A stretch of DNA of 64,000 nucleotides from Triticum aestivum (GCF_018294505.1 NC_057802.1:552214202-552278201), one strand, 5' to 3'; positions 21,158 to 32,134 are shown, numbered from the stretch's first letter. The notes: generated from the sequence alone by a model not told the origin. Program-made: numbers and translations.

Positions 21158-22017
21158 AGTAAGTATACGAGATACGGTGGCACACTAACTTAATTCGAAT
21201 ACAAGTGCCCAAAATTTGTGTGCATGTTATAATAAGGATTCACTTAAAATAGTACGTGAGCGAATAGAGGGATCAATTGGACAGTGTTCCCGAGCAGTAG
21301 CGAGATGTGTGAGGTAAGATACACCGCTGGTGCTTTTAATTTTTCTTATTAATTTGTTTGTTTCACCCTCTGACTGGTGGGACCCAACGTACTACATGGA
21401 GAGAGGTAAGGTGACTAAGGCTGCATTATTTCTGCACCACTGTGGATAGTCTTACCACCAAAGCCACATGACATGATTATGATTGAAATCCCAATGACTC
21501 CCACACAAAAAAAAGACGGCATGCTTGTCACACGAATGCAGGAATGTATAAAAGGTTATTTCCCTCTCGTTGAACATAACGGGAGGGTTGTGTAGCTGGT
21601 TAGCCTGTTCGCTCATCAAACTTGAGGTCTCGGGTGGATTCTTTGGCTGGTCAAAATGTTTTCTAGGGTTTGCACGCTTCACACTCTCTCGCCCTCTCCC
21701 GCTGGAGCCTCAGCGCTTGTAGTTGCTCTCTTCACACTATCTCGCCCTCTCCAGATCTAAACAAGACTTCGTTGGCCTCTCTCTCCCCTCACTGTTGCTC
21801 AAAGAGCCGGCAGGATCCGTCCGCCGGGAAGGGAAGGAGGCTTAACGCTGTCGCTGTCGGTGAGGGACTACCGGCGCAGCTGTTCACTTTCCACCCAGCG
21901 GCGGCGCGGGAGGGCCTCCGACCCCTTGTTCTTCGCCGCCGTCCCGTCGCCCACCGAACCACGCCCCAAGTACCTTAAGGTATAATTTACTTACTCCACA
22001 TGCATTGCTCTAGCTGC

Positions 22018-22280
22018 ATGTATACCATGAATCTAGGACGTGGTTCAAAGAGGAAAGGAGTGGGGGAAAGTAGTGGGAAAAGTTGTATATAGCATGAATC
22101 TAGGACGTGGTTCAAAGAGGAAATGAAGGGGGAAAGTTGTATAGCATGAATCTAGGACGTGGTTCAAAGAGGAAAGGAATGGGGGATAGTAGTGGGGAAA
22201 GTTGTATCGCATAAATCTAGGACATGGTTCAAAGAGGAAAGGAAGGGGCGAAAGTACTAGTTCAAAAAGGAAAGGAAGGG
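22018..22280. repeat. minisatellite, unit about 52-67 bp, four copies
   Basis: Copies start CATGAATCTAGGACGTGG at 22027, 22094 and 22146, with a diverged one at 22210. Each contains TTCAAAGAGGAAA and a G-rich tail of varying length. It lies just after a GC-rich segment that looks like a 5' leader ending in a possible GT donor near 21978. Confidence 0.8.
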
Positions 22281-22492
22281 ACAAGGCTGTAGAGTTTGAG
22301 CAGGACTAGATTTGCTGCGCTCACATAGGGAAAGGTGTCTAAAGATAACGAAACTGGGACCAACACAAATATGCTCCTTGGTTGTTTGTTCTTTGTTGCA
22401 ACAGACTGTGCATGACCACAGTACATCGGTAGATGCACATGGTGCTGGTGCGTCCACTGTCCCGTGCAACTCATTAGCTGTTGTTAATCTAA

Positions 22493-22799
22493 GGCTCTGT
22501 TTGGTTAAAAACTCCCTAGTCCCTACCTGCTTGGTTCCAGGGACTAAACATGGACTACAGGTTATTAAATGACATGCTAAAAGACCATGTTACCCCTAGT
22601 AATGAACTAATAGAGACAAGGTGCGATGCGTGGCAGGGCAACTGTTGGAAAAAGTCCCAAAAAGACTCCCTCGGGGTCTTCTTTCTTTAGTCCCAAATGC
22701 CCACTTTTAGTCCCTAAAAGTCCCTCCTGTTTGGTTTAGATGGGACTGACACGGAGTTTTTTAGTCCCTACACCAAAATGTCCCTGTAAACAAACACCC
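22493..22799. mobile_element. MITE, probably Tourist/Harbinger-like
   Basis: The left end GGCTCTGTTTGGTTA and right end TGTAAACAAACACCC are imperfect inverted repeats. TCTAA is repeated on both sides (22488-22492 and 22800-22804), which includes the TAA expected for Tourist elements. TAGTCCCT words occur in both arms. Class assignment is tentative. Confidence 0.55.
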
Positions 22800-23064
22800 T
22801 CTAATAATGCCGCTGGAAAATTGATGCAATGCCACAGTTAAAAGCAAATTATATGTTTAACGAATTTTATTGTTAATATAATCTCTATGTTAATATTAAT
22901 CAATGCCACCGTTTGAGAAATGCTACTGTCTTGCTTTCTTTCCCATTTAGATAAGGTAGATGCTTCTTTTTGTTGGCTTCTGTGTCATCCACCGTTATTG
23001 ACCACTAATTGTTTCCTTTGCACCTCTGTGTAAACAGGGTTATCTACTTCACCTCGTTGCCATT

Positions 23065-23136
23065 GTGACCTTTTGTTGCACTGCACAAAACACTTTTGTT
23101 TTAAGAGTGTTTTGTGCAGTTCAACCAAAATGTCAC
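23065..23136. repeat. 72-bp near-perfect palindrome
   Basis: The left arm (GTGACCTTTTGTTGCACTGC then ACAAAACACT) pairs with the right arm (AGTGTTTTGTGCAGTTCAAC then CAAAATGTCAC), with only a few mismatches and a loop of about five bases. The arms carry the ACTGCACAAAA word found in the exon-like motif of this region. Confidence 0.7.
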
Positions 23137-24996
23137 ATCGACAACATTGCTTGATTGCTTGATCTTAGTGGAACTGCACAAGAGGAGATCTTACTTCCTA
23201 TCCGTTAAGGCGAATTTGGTTCAGATCTTCTTTTTGTGAGTTGTTTGAATTCCGCATCATGAGAGGTGAGTACTAGCCTTCTTTCACATGATTCTGCAGT
23301 GTGCTTTCATATGTTGTGCTACTTGTACGATAATGTTGATTGATTTTAGTGAACTGCACAAATGGAGACAAGACTTCCAATCTGTATGTGCACCGTAATA
23401 TCCCATTGAGGTAAGATAAGGATATTTCACAACTGCTGGCCTGTATTTTGCCACTTTCATCAGAAAATTATGTTTAGTACTATACTTGTGCTCCCTAATT
23501 GACATGCCAAATCTTACATTGAAGGTGAAGCTTGTCTGTTATTGAACCAAGTGATGAAGGGGAAGAACAAGCGGAAGAAAAACAAAAATCAACTCCCGGT
23601 GCTGTAGTGAAGCACTGGAACTATGATGACACAAGTAATGATATAGTTTTGCATCTTAATTTATTGCTATGGCTGGAACGAGCAATTGTTTTGCCACTGA
23701 TTTGATGCCACTCTTAATGTAATATGTAATTATCTCTACTTGTGCAAACAGGGATCTTCTTTGAAGATACCATATATTTTAGTGGAACTACACAAGGAGA
23801 TGTTGGAAACATTAAATTAATCGAGGAGTATATAGTAAGCATGGCCACCACCGTAGATAGCAACAGATGGTTCCGGAGAAGTGCTTCATCTGTATGCTCT
23901 ACACAATAAGCCTCCTGACAAAGGTTGGTACTCGCCCACTGATTTCATCCATATGATTGAGCTTTGTCATCTCTATTGGTGTTGTGCTACTGTTTAGATA
24001 CTGTCATGAAAAAGTGGTATTGTCCTTGAGAAGTGCTTCATCTGTGCTGTTTAAATATTTCCTTTCCTTTTTTTTCGAGCAAAGAGGGATGCTAGCATGT
24101 AGTAGTCCTGTTGTCTTTGCACAACAAGATCATCTTCCTCTGAAGAAGAATATGGAGTACGTGAAGTGACTAGTTCCGATTATGCCAGGATGAAGAAGCG
24201 CTGTCTATCTTCTCATCAGAAGGAGCAGTTGAAGGATGGTTACATTACCCCCACAAGACCAAACTAACTTCAGCTCAGAAGGACTGACAAATCTCCATTT
24301 TTTTTGCTGTGATGCGCGAGTACAATGTTGTTCTAGGATTCTTTCTGGTGAGTTCCATTTTTCTAAAAGTGTGCTCTACATGGACCATGTATGTGCCTGT
24401 TGAAACTGTCACTTCATAGTACAATTTGCTTTATACTAATCACTTTTTTGTATTTGTGCAAACAGGGGTGCTCAGCTTGATTTCAATGGGAACTGCACAA
24501 AATGTTCATGAATACATCGAATCATTCATTTCCACCACAAGAAAGGAGGTGCCGATAAGTTCAAGGCGTTGCAACATATAAGGGCGAAATCATACAAGCT
24601 ACGCGCGAATTTGGTTGATTTTGGTGGAACTGCACAAAAAGAACAACTGGTTTATTTAGCACGAGGTGCCATGTCAATGTCCGAACTGATGGCAAATCCT
24701 GCCCATTCCACAATCGTAGGCATTTGATATTTTGGAATGGGACAACCTTGTCAAATTTTTCTCATTGATTTTAGCAAGACATGCGTTTGATATTTTCGAA
24801 TGGGACGCCCTTTGCTGTCAGCAGCGTCGATAATTTATTTCTTTATTCTTTAGTTGTGAAGTAAATATTGCCTCTGACATGTGAGCCGCTGAGATGCATA
24901 ATCATCGATTGTTTTGAATGTTCTCTATGAATTGCCAGGCCTGTGTGTTTGATTGCAATGTACAAAAACGCTAAAAAGCTGCTCAAACTCTTTGTA

Positions 24997-25122
24997 CTCC
25001 TTCTGTTCCTTTTTACTTCGCACATTGTGAAAGTGCATACTTTTTTGTATAAGATTGGTCAAAGTAGAGATACTTTGACTACAGACAAAACTCGTATGCA
25101 GACTAGAAAGGACCGGAGGGAG
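24997..25122. mobile_element. Stowaway-type MITE
   Basis: Left CTCCTTCTGTTCCTTTTTAC and right AAAGGACCGGAGGGAG are flanked by TA on both sides. Internal words (CAAAGTAGAGATACTTTGAC) form a hairpin. Confidence 0.75.
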
Positions 25123-25589
25123 TACATGTGAAACTGCTGCAAACGAGGTGATCACCCTGGGAATAATGCTAGTACGTATTGTTTTGCATGTTCATCAAAT
25201 GCCAGTGATACAGGAATTCGAACTAATCGAAATAAATTCATTCATACACGGTCGGATTTCATATAAACATGCTGGATTTCATTACATTTCATACATTCTT
25301 CAACTAAAAAGGGGTGCGCTGGAGGTATAATTAATTAACCGAAGCTACCCACCTGTGTCCCGCTGAGCCGAACAGAAGCTTCAGTGACTTAACTGCAGGT
25401 GCAGTTGCGTAACTGACATGTGGCTTGTTGGGCCCACGTGTCAGTCAGCCAACTACAACAGCCGTTAAGTAGAAGCAGCGTTCTTCTCCAGCGCAGCTCT
25501 TCGACTCCACGTCGCCGCCAAGAAGCTAACCGGCCATCGATGGTCAACCCGCCTAGCTTGGCTTCAACCAGAGGGTAGCAGCGGTGGCC

Positions 25590-26443
25590 TTACTTGGACC
25601 CGAGCGGCGACGACCTACCATGTTGTACTCTTCCTCGTTTTCTGTGTGGTGCGGCCTCATTGGCAGCGGGGCGGGGCCTCGGCGGAGCCGGCGATGTCCT
25701 CTGTCTCGTTGCCGGCGGGCGGCGCCTCAGCGGAGCGGTGGAAATCCTCCCCCACATTGCTGGCAGGGTGGGGCCTCGGCTGAGCCGGTGATGTCCTCTG
25801 CCTCGTTGTTGGCGGGGCGGGGCCTCGGCGGAGCCGGCGGTGTCCTCTACCTCGTTGTTGGCTCCGCGGAGCCTCGGCGGAGCAGGGCCTCGTCGACGCC
25901 AGCGGAGCGGGGACTCGTCGGAGCCGGCATTGTCCTCTGCCTCGTCCTCGGTCTCGCCAATCAGCGCCTCGCCCGCTTCATCGCCCTCTTTGCTAGCCTC
26001 TTTGTAGGCGGCCGCAGCCTCCGCCACCCGCATGCGGTACCGCCAGCGCTCGAGGCGGCCCTTGCGGGCGGAGCGGTACGAGTCGAGCAGCGCCTCCTGC
26101 TCCGCCCGCTCCGCGGTGACCTGCTCCTCCGCCTGCAGGTGCTCCTGGAGGAGATGGTGGTTGTAGGCGGCGTCGGCCTGCGCCTCCTGGAACTGCTCCT
26201 CACGCATCTGCTCACCCTGTCCATATATTGGGCACGGGCCTCGCCGATGGTCATGGTGCAATGCACCGGCGAGGATGGCGCGGAGGAGGGGGTTGGCGCC
26301 GGATCGTCGACTACCATGTTCTCCATTGGGACGTCGTCGTCCTCCGGCTGCCTGCCGGCCAGCCGGTCGGCAGCAATGGCTGCCATCTCCTTGTGGTCTG
26401 TCGTCCGCCCGTCCCAAAGAGCGCTGGAGCGCGAGGAAGCCAT
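25590..26443 (-). pseudogene. GC-rich charged-protein gene with one frameshift
   Basis: From the ATG at 26443 the minus strand reads MASSRSSALWDGRTTDHKEM through MTIGEARAQYMD (about residue 75). The coding character then continues in another frame from about 26220: MREEQFQEAQADAAYNHHLL, EEQVTAERAEQEALLDSYRS and onward. A one-base indel near 26220-26230 explains the switch. The middle is helix-prone and rich in Glu/Ala/Arg. The last third (about 25668-25960) is a tandem repeat with EDxAGSxE units. A TATA box lies about 75 bases upstream. I do not recognise a function; similar ORFs are common in wheat, possibly spread by CACTA elements. Confidence 0.5.
25668..25960. repeat. GC-rich tandem repeat, unit about 70-75 bp
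   Basis: Four to five diverged copies of GGGGCCTCGGCGGAGCCGGC followed by a GTCCTCTGCCTCGTTG-like word, within the 3' part of the minus-strand gene. Long open frames on the plus strand come from this repeat. Confidence 0.7.
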
Positions 26444-26511
26444 GGTGGGCAGTAGTGGTGTGGACAGGAGAAAGGGAACGGATGTGGATGACTGCGGCTA
26501 TGGCCGGCGCA

Positions 26512-26524
26512 GTAGTTTATATAG
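26512..26524 (-). promoter_or_regulatory. TATA box of the GC-rich gene
   Basis: The minus strand reads GCTATATAAACTA at 26524-26512, about 75 bases upstream of the ATG at 26443, a normal plant TATA-to-start distance. It is the only clear promoter element in the CACTA cargo. Confidence 0.55.
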
Positions 26525-26788
26525 CAATGGTGGGCAGGCGGAGGGATGGACGTGTGGCGCCGGAGTAGCCGCCTCGGCAACCGCGTATCATTAATGTGGA
26601 CGGCAGATGGACGGACGGACGGCACTTGTGTTGTTTGAAGGCGGAGCAGTCGCCTGCACCGGGAAGCGGGGCGGGCGGCGCTGACTATTTCGCGCGGAAA
26701 GCGCGCGCGGGCGAGGAGATGACTTTACTTGGAGAGGATGACAATTGGGACCCACCAGGTCCATAGCCTCACGTACGCAAGTGCCTCC

Positions 26789-26813
26789 TTATTATATATA
26801 TATATATATATAA
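26789..26813. repeat. (TA)n microsatellite
   Basis: About 11 TA dinucleotides in a row. Confidence 0.9.
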
Positions 26814-27186
26814 CTATAATTTATTTTGCTTCCTCCTGGTTTCCTGACACTCACGGTCCCACACCATTGTCAACCTATGTAGTAGTCAATAAACGAGAGA
26901 ATTGCACAAGAAGCGGCCGACAGCTGGGACCAAGCAGCTCGAGCAGTATTTGTGTTTTTGAGGTGTGAGCACTCCAGAGTTTTTCGATGTTTAGCCCAGA
27001 TATTAATTTTTCTCCTCTGAACAACAACGAAAACATCGCTGCAGGTATTAACTGGGCGGGCTGTGGCCCGTCTAGCCCAGGCCAGATATCCAGCCCAGAT
27101 ATAAATTTTTGTCAAGCTGAAAATGGCTAGCCCAGCTATACTTTTTTTAGGAATACCCAGGCAAGGTCAAGTTGTTATTCTCCGCC

Positions 27187-30100
27187 CCGCTGGGCTGCAA
27201 ATCTTTCCTAGGAGGGATGCATTAGGCTTAACAAGAAAATGGGCTTTAAGAAATAATAAATGGGATGTAATTATAAAAACTGGGCAATAACTATAAAAAA
27301 TGCACCAAACACGTTATTACTTTATAAAATATTATTTTTGGATATTGAAAATTTTAATTTCATTAATTGTTGCGAGCGCAATGTTTCATTGGATTTTTAC
27401 ATAATATAAATTTATATTGAAATTGTATTTAATCTGACTAGAAAATTTGGGATAAAAATATTTCGGATCCCATCAAAATGTGGGAAATGTTATTGAATTC
27501 TGTTTTGAACGGTTGGTTGAAATGGGCTGTACTTTTAACAAACTCTAAATGGGCTGTAGTAAATTTCATTAGAATTCAAAAATGGGCTACACATTCTTAC
27601 AAATCTCAAATGGGCTATAAGTTCTCTGCCACACACTTCTGGCCTTACTAAGTTGACGCGTCCCCTAAAAAAACAGAGTTGACGCGTATGCAAGGCTTTG
27701 TCAACTTATAGTCTACACACGGTTCTAGCAGCAGTGGCCGTTGGATGTCCATCCAACGGATGCCGTGCTTCTTCTTCAATCTCGGATATTCTAGCTTCAC
27801 CCGCCCCAAAAATGATTCCTCCCCCTGACATCTGGGGCGCACCATTTCGGAAGCTGACCTGTGGGCCTACTAAGTTGACGTACCAAGGGCTTTGTCAACT
27901 TAGTCAATATAAAGGATTATAGCTGCAGTGACCATACGATGTCCATCCAATGGTCGTCGTGCTTCTTCAACCTCTGGTCTTCTTGCTCCAGCCGCCCAAA
28001 GCAGCGCCGGTCGTGCCGCCTGCTCCTGCCTCCCGTGGCCGGCTGTGCTGCCGTGGAGGCCTCAACGCCCCCTACTACTCCCACCGCTAGCTAGGCCATC
28101 CCTCCACTCACCCACACCCCCTGTTATTCTGCGGCGACGGCAGCACAGCCGAACCAGTGAACCCTCGTACTCCTCTCCGTGTGTGCATCCACTGCCGCAT
28201 CTTCCCCGGCTCCGCGTCGTCCCCTTCCTAGGCCTCGCCGTCGTCCACCGCCCTGGTGCTCTCGGCGCGGCGTGGTCAACGTGGTCAAGGAATGACTTCC
28301 ATCGGACGTGGACTGTACGTGAAGAGGCCGACAACTGGGTTCACGGCAGCCGCAAGGAAGTGCCTCCTTATTATGTGGAAAATAATTATTCCTCCACCTG
28401 ACAGCGGGGACCCACCGGACGGGCCACCAGTATTTTGCGAAAAAAGTCATTTCCCCCTGATTGCTGGGACCCACCGGACGGGCCACCATATTTCACGAAA
28501 AAAACGTTCCCCCCGCTGTCAGCTCGGACCCACCGGAAGTGCCTCCTTATTACGCACAAAAAAAGAATACTCCCCCGGCTAGCTGGGACCCACCTTGGTG
28601 GGAGGCTGACTTGTGGGCCTACCTAGTTGACGGGGACGAAGGGCTTTGTCAACTTAGTCAACATGAACGATTCTAGCTCCAGTGACCGTACGATGTCCAT
28701 CCAATGGCTGTAGTGCTTCTTCAACCTCTGGTCTTCTTGCTCCAGCCGCCCAAAGCAGCGCCGGTCGTGCCGCATGCTCCTGCCTCCCGTGGCCGGCTGT
28801 GCTGCCGTAGAGGCCTCACCGCCCCCTACTATTCCCACTGCTGGCCAGGACCTGTGGCGACGGCAGCCTCACACCGCAGCCGAACCAGTGAACCCTCGTA
28901 CTCCTCTCCGCGCGGGCTTCCACTGCCGCGTCTTCCCCGGCTCCGCGTCGTCCCCTTCCTAGGCCTCGCCGTCGTCCACCGCCGTGGTGCTCTCCGCGCG
29001 GCATGGTCAACGTGGTCAAGGAACAACTTCCATCGGAAGAGTACTGTACGTGGAGAGGCTGACAGCTGGGTCCACGGCCACAGCCCAGTTTTTTTTGATT
29101 TGCCAAGTAAGTCGCTTTGTCAGGCTTGTTGGGCTGCAAATCTTTCAAGACGAGGAGAGCTTTCATTCGGCTGGCCGAGAAAATGGCCCATCACTAATGA
29201 GAAATGGGCTGTACATTTTTAAAACACATCAAACCGGCAATTAGTTTCAAATATCTTTTTTTTTCATTTCAAGATTTTAAATTACATTAATTTTTATGCG
29301 TGGAGAGTTTGTTGGATTTTATATTGATATACATTTATTTTTAAAATCAGTTTGAATGTGAGTCAAAATTTCGCGATTAAAAACAGTTCGGACCGCACCG
29401 AAATATGCAAAATTTCGTATAATTTTTTAACCGTGGCCACAATATGGGCTGTAATGCTAACAAAAAGAATATGGGCTCCAAAAAAAACCTCAAGAATTAG
29501 CAAATGGGCTGTAAATTATTAGAAATAATGGCAGATGGGCTGTATGCTATTTTCCACATATTTGAGGCTTTCCTAAAAAAAGGTTGACGCACAAGCACTG
29601 ACTGTTAGATGTCCATCCAACGGCCGTCGTGCTTCTTCAATCTCTGCTCTTCCTGCTCCAGCCGCTCAAACAAGCGCCGGCGGGACTGCCTGCTCCCTCC
29701 TCCCCGCGGCCGGCTGTGCTGCCGCGCAGTCCTCACCGCCCCACCGTACTCCCATCGCTGGCCTAGCCATCCCTCTACTCACCCACACCTGCTGTTATTC
29801 TCCGGCGACGGCAGACGAACCAGTAAACCCTCGTACAGTCGTACTCCCCTCCGCGTGGGAAACAACTGCCGAGTCTTCCCTGCCTCCGTGTCGTCCCCTT
29901 CCTAGGCCTCGCCGTCGTCCACCGCCGTGGTGCTCTCGGCGCGGCGTGGTCAATGTGGTCAACGACCGACTTCCATCGGAAGAGTACTGTGCGTGGAGGC
30001 GCTGACAGCTGGGTCCACGTCCGCAGCAAGGAAGTGCCTCCTTATTACGTGCGAAATAATTATTCCTCCACCTGACAGCGAGGACCCACCGGACGGGCCA

Positions 30101-30290
30101 CCGTATTTGGTGAAAAAACGTTTCCCCCCTGACTGCTGGGACCCACCAGCTACACCTTCGCACGCAAGGAAGTGCGTCCGGGCAAAAAAACAAAATGATT
30201 CGCCCCCCTGACTGGTGGGACCCACCAGCTACATCTTCGCACGCAAGGAAGTGCCTGACAGTCGGGACCCACCTGGTCGAAGCGTACGTA
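27187..30290. repeat. tandem AT-block/GC-block units of the right subterminal region
   Basis: An AT-rich block with AAATGGGCTGTA words (27187-27650) is followed by a GC-rich block with CAAGTTGAC/GTCAACTTAG borders and the marker TGGATGTCCATCCAACGG. The pair recurs at 29128-29585 and 29585-30290. The GC block is itself repeated at about 27690, 27925, 28690 and 29600 with the shared words CTCCAGCCGCCCAAAGCAGC and CCTAGGCCTCGCCGTCGTCC. Frames inside are by-products. No gene is recognised. Confidence 0.7.
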
Positions 30291-30532
30291 GCGTTGTCAT
30301 TCTGGTCGCGAACGTGTACGTACATATATACTGGTGGATGTAGAGGCGCGCACGTGTCGTAGTAGAGGCGCGCACGTAGCATGTACACATACGTACAGCG
30401 GCCAGGGTGCAAGAAAGAAAATACGGCCACGTATGTGTACATACGGGCGGGGTCTCGAATGCCTACTCGCGCATACGTATGGCCAGGGCTCGTGTACATG
30501 GCTGGGTCAAACGGAGAAACAGCGTCGTCGTC

Positions 30533-30888
30533 GTGTTCATGGGGAGGCAACGGAATGCGTCGTGTTCATGGGGAGGCAACGGAATGCGTCGTGTTCATCG
30601 GGAGGCAACGGAACGCGTGGGAACCAACCGGCTGGGTCGGAACGGAATGCGTGGTCGTGTTCATCGGGAGGGCTTGGATGGAACAGGCGATGGAAACGAG
30701 GCCTGGCGTACCGCACAACGGAGGAAACGGACCTCCTACGTTCGGAACGGGGTCCTGTTGATCGGGAGGGGTCTGGCATACCGCAAAACGGAGGAAACGG
30801 ACCGCCTACGGTCGAAACGGGGGTCCTGTTGATCGGGAAGGGTGTGGCGTACCGCAAAACGGACGAAACGGACCTCCTACGGTCGAAA
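30533..30888. repeat. two tandem arrays, 29-bp and 71-bp units
   Basis: A 29-bp unit (GTGTTCATGGGGAGGCAACG as marker) starts at 30533, 30562 and 30591. A 71-bp unit (GGCGTACCGCAAAACGGA as marker) starts at 30702, 30773 and 30844 and runs into the gap. Confidence 0.85.
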
Positions 30889-31586
30889 NNNNNNNNNNNN
30901 NNNNNNNNNNNNNNNNNNNNNNNNNNNNNNNNNNNNNNNNNNNNNNNNNNNNNNNNNNNNNNNNNNNNNNNNNNNNNNNNNNNNNNNNNNNNNNNNNNNN
31001 NNNNNNNNNNNNNNNNNNNNNNNNNNNNNNNNNNNNNNNNNNNNNNNNNNNNNNNNNNNNNNNNNNNNNNNNNNNNNNNNNNNNNNNNNNNNNNNNNNNN
31101 NNNNNNNNNNNNNNNNNNNNNNNNNNNNNNNNNNNNNNNNNNNNNNNNNNNNNNNNNNNNNNNNNNNNNNNNNNNNNNNNNNNNNNNNNNNNNNNNNNNN
31201 NNNNNNNNNNNNNNNNNNNNNNNNNNNNNNNNNNNNNNNNNNNNNNNNNNNNNNNNNNNNNNNNNNNNNNNNNNNNNNNNNNNNNNNNNNNNNNNNNNNN
31301 NNNNNNNNNNNNNNNNNNNNNNNNNNNNNNNNNNNNNNNNNNNNNNNNNNNNNNNNNNNNNNNNNNNNNNNNNNNNNNNNNNNNNNNNNNNNNNNNNNNN
31401 NNNNNNNNNNNNNNNNNNNNNNNNNNNNNNNNNNNNNNNNNNNNNNNNNNNNNNNNNNNNNNNNNNNNNNNNNNNNNNNNNNNNNNNNNNNNNNNNNNNN
31501 NNNNNNNNNNNNNNNNNNNNNNNNNNNNNNNNNNNNNNNNNNNNNNNNNNNNNNNNNNNNNNNNNNNNNNNNNNNNNNNNNNNNNN
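30889..31586. other. assembly gap (698 N)
   Basis: It follows directly on the 71-bp tandem array, so collapse of a longer array is the likely cause. Confidence 1.
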
Positions 31587-31711
31587 TCATCCCAGAGGCA
31601 GCATCGATCGGCTTCAGTTAGCAGCAGTAGCGAAGGAATCGCTCGACCGGGTTCAGTTAACAGCCATCGATTGATCGCTCGGGTTCAGTAACGCGTAGCC
31701 TGCAGTGCAAT

Positions 31712-31798
31712 CGCTCGGGTTCAGTTAGAGCCCAACGCCTCGCTCGGGTTCAGTTAGAGCCCAACGCCTCGCTCGGGTTCAGTTAGAGCCAACGCCTC
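31712..31798. repeat. 29-bp tandem repeat, three copies
   Basis: Units starting CGCTCGGGTTCAGTTAGAGC at 31712, 31741 and 31770. Looser relatives precede it from 31600. Right subterminal region of the CACTA element. Confidence 0.85.
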
Positions 31799-32108
31799 GC
31801 ACACACGCGCGGACGTGTATGAGAGAAACGCGCATCGCTCGGCCCCCGACCTCCCACCGTAACCGGGAACTCCCCGAAATTTTCCTCGCCCTCGCTTCTA
31901 CCACGGTTTTTTCCGTCATGGACGGCCCAAAGAATGTCATGCAGCTGCGTCTCCGGCCCGCCCAGGACGAAAAGCCCATTTTCTGTCATGATTTTTTGTC
32001 ATAGAAGTAGGAGCCCACCACATCTATGATGATACCGGGTTTTGTCACAATTATCGTCATAGAATTGTCATATGTATGACAGAAAAAAATTTCGTTCGGC
32101 CCAAAATG

Positions 32109-32134
32109 TCACGCATGTGTCTTTTTTTGTAGTG
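32109..32134 (-). repeat. right terminal inverted repeat of 24.5 kb CACTA
   Basis: Complement reads CACTAC, seven A, then GACACATGCGTGA. Pairs with 7632-7658. Confidence 0.85.

Larger units (their letters stand above)
19300..24720 (+). pseudogene. exon-like gene fragments sharing a D-F-(S/G)-G-T-A-Q motif
   Basis: Short plus-strand stretches look exonic. Examples are DAHLDFGETAQNDPMVKRLQ at about 19768-19828, a VIEPSDEGEEQAEEKQKSTP stretch at about 23540-23605, and SSSSEEEYGVREVTSSDYAR at about 24134-24195 followed by a KRCLSSHQKEQLKDGYITPT block. The last block resembles the linker before a B3 domain in plant REM proteins, a guess from memory. The motif TTTTAGTGGAACTGCACAA recurs at 19783, 23163, 23343, 23777, 24479 and 24616. 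Intron-like ends (TGTGCAAACAGG) occur at about 23744 and 24460. No continuous gene can be assembled. I infer captured and duplicated gene pieces. Confidence 0.4.
7632..32134. mobile_element. 24.5 kb CACTA DNA transposon without visible TNP2 gene
   Basis: The left end starts CACTACAAAAAAAATACAC and the right end, read inward on the minus strand, starts CACTACAAAAAAAGACACA. Roughly 26 bases match imperfectly with one gap. The 3-bp ATG duplication flanks it, and LINE coding sequence of one orientation lies on both sides. The interior has subterminal tandem repeats, a multi-exon minus-strand gene, gene fragments, MITEs and four N gaps. No TNP2-like protein is readable, so it is probably a large non-autonomous element moved by a relative, unless the transposase lies in a gap (largest gap 859 bases, too small for a whole TNP2). 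Confidence 0.9.

Noticed and set aside
25584..26594. 336-codon plus-strand frame
   Set aside because: It is antisense to a better-supported gene with a TATA box and sensible helix-forming protein, and arises from the GC-rich tandem repeat.
30334..31674. 446-codon plus-strand frame
   Set aside because: It crosses 698 N bases and consists of tandem repeats otherwise.
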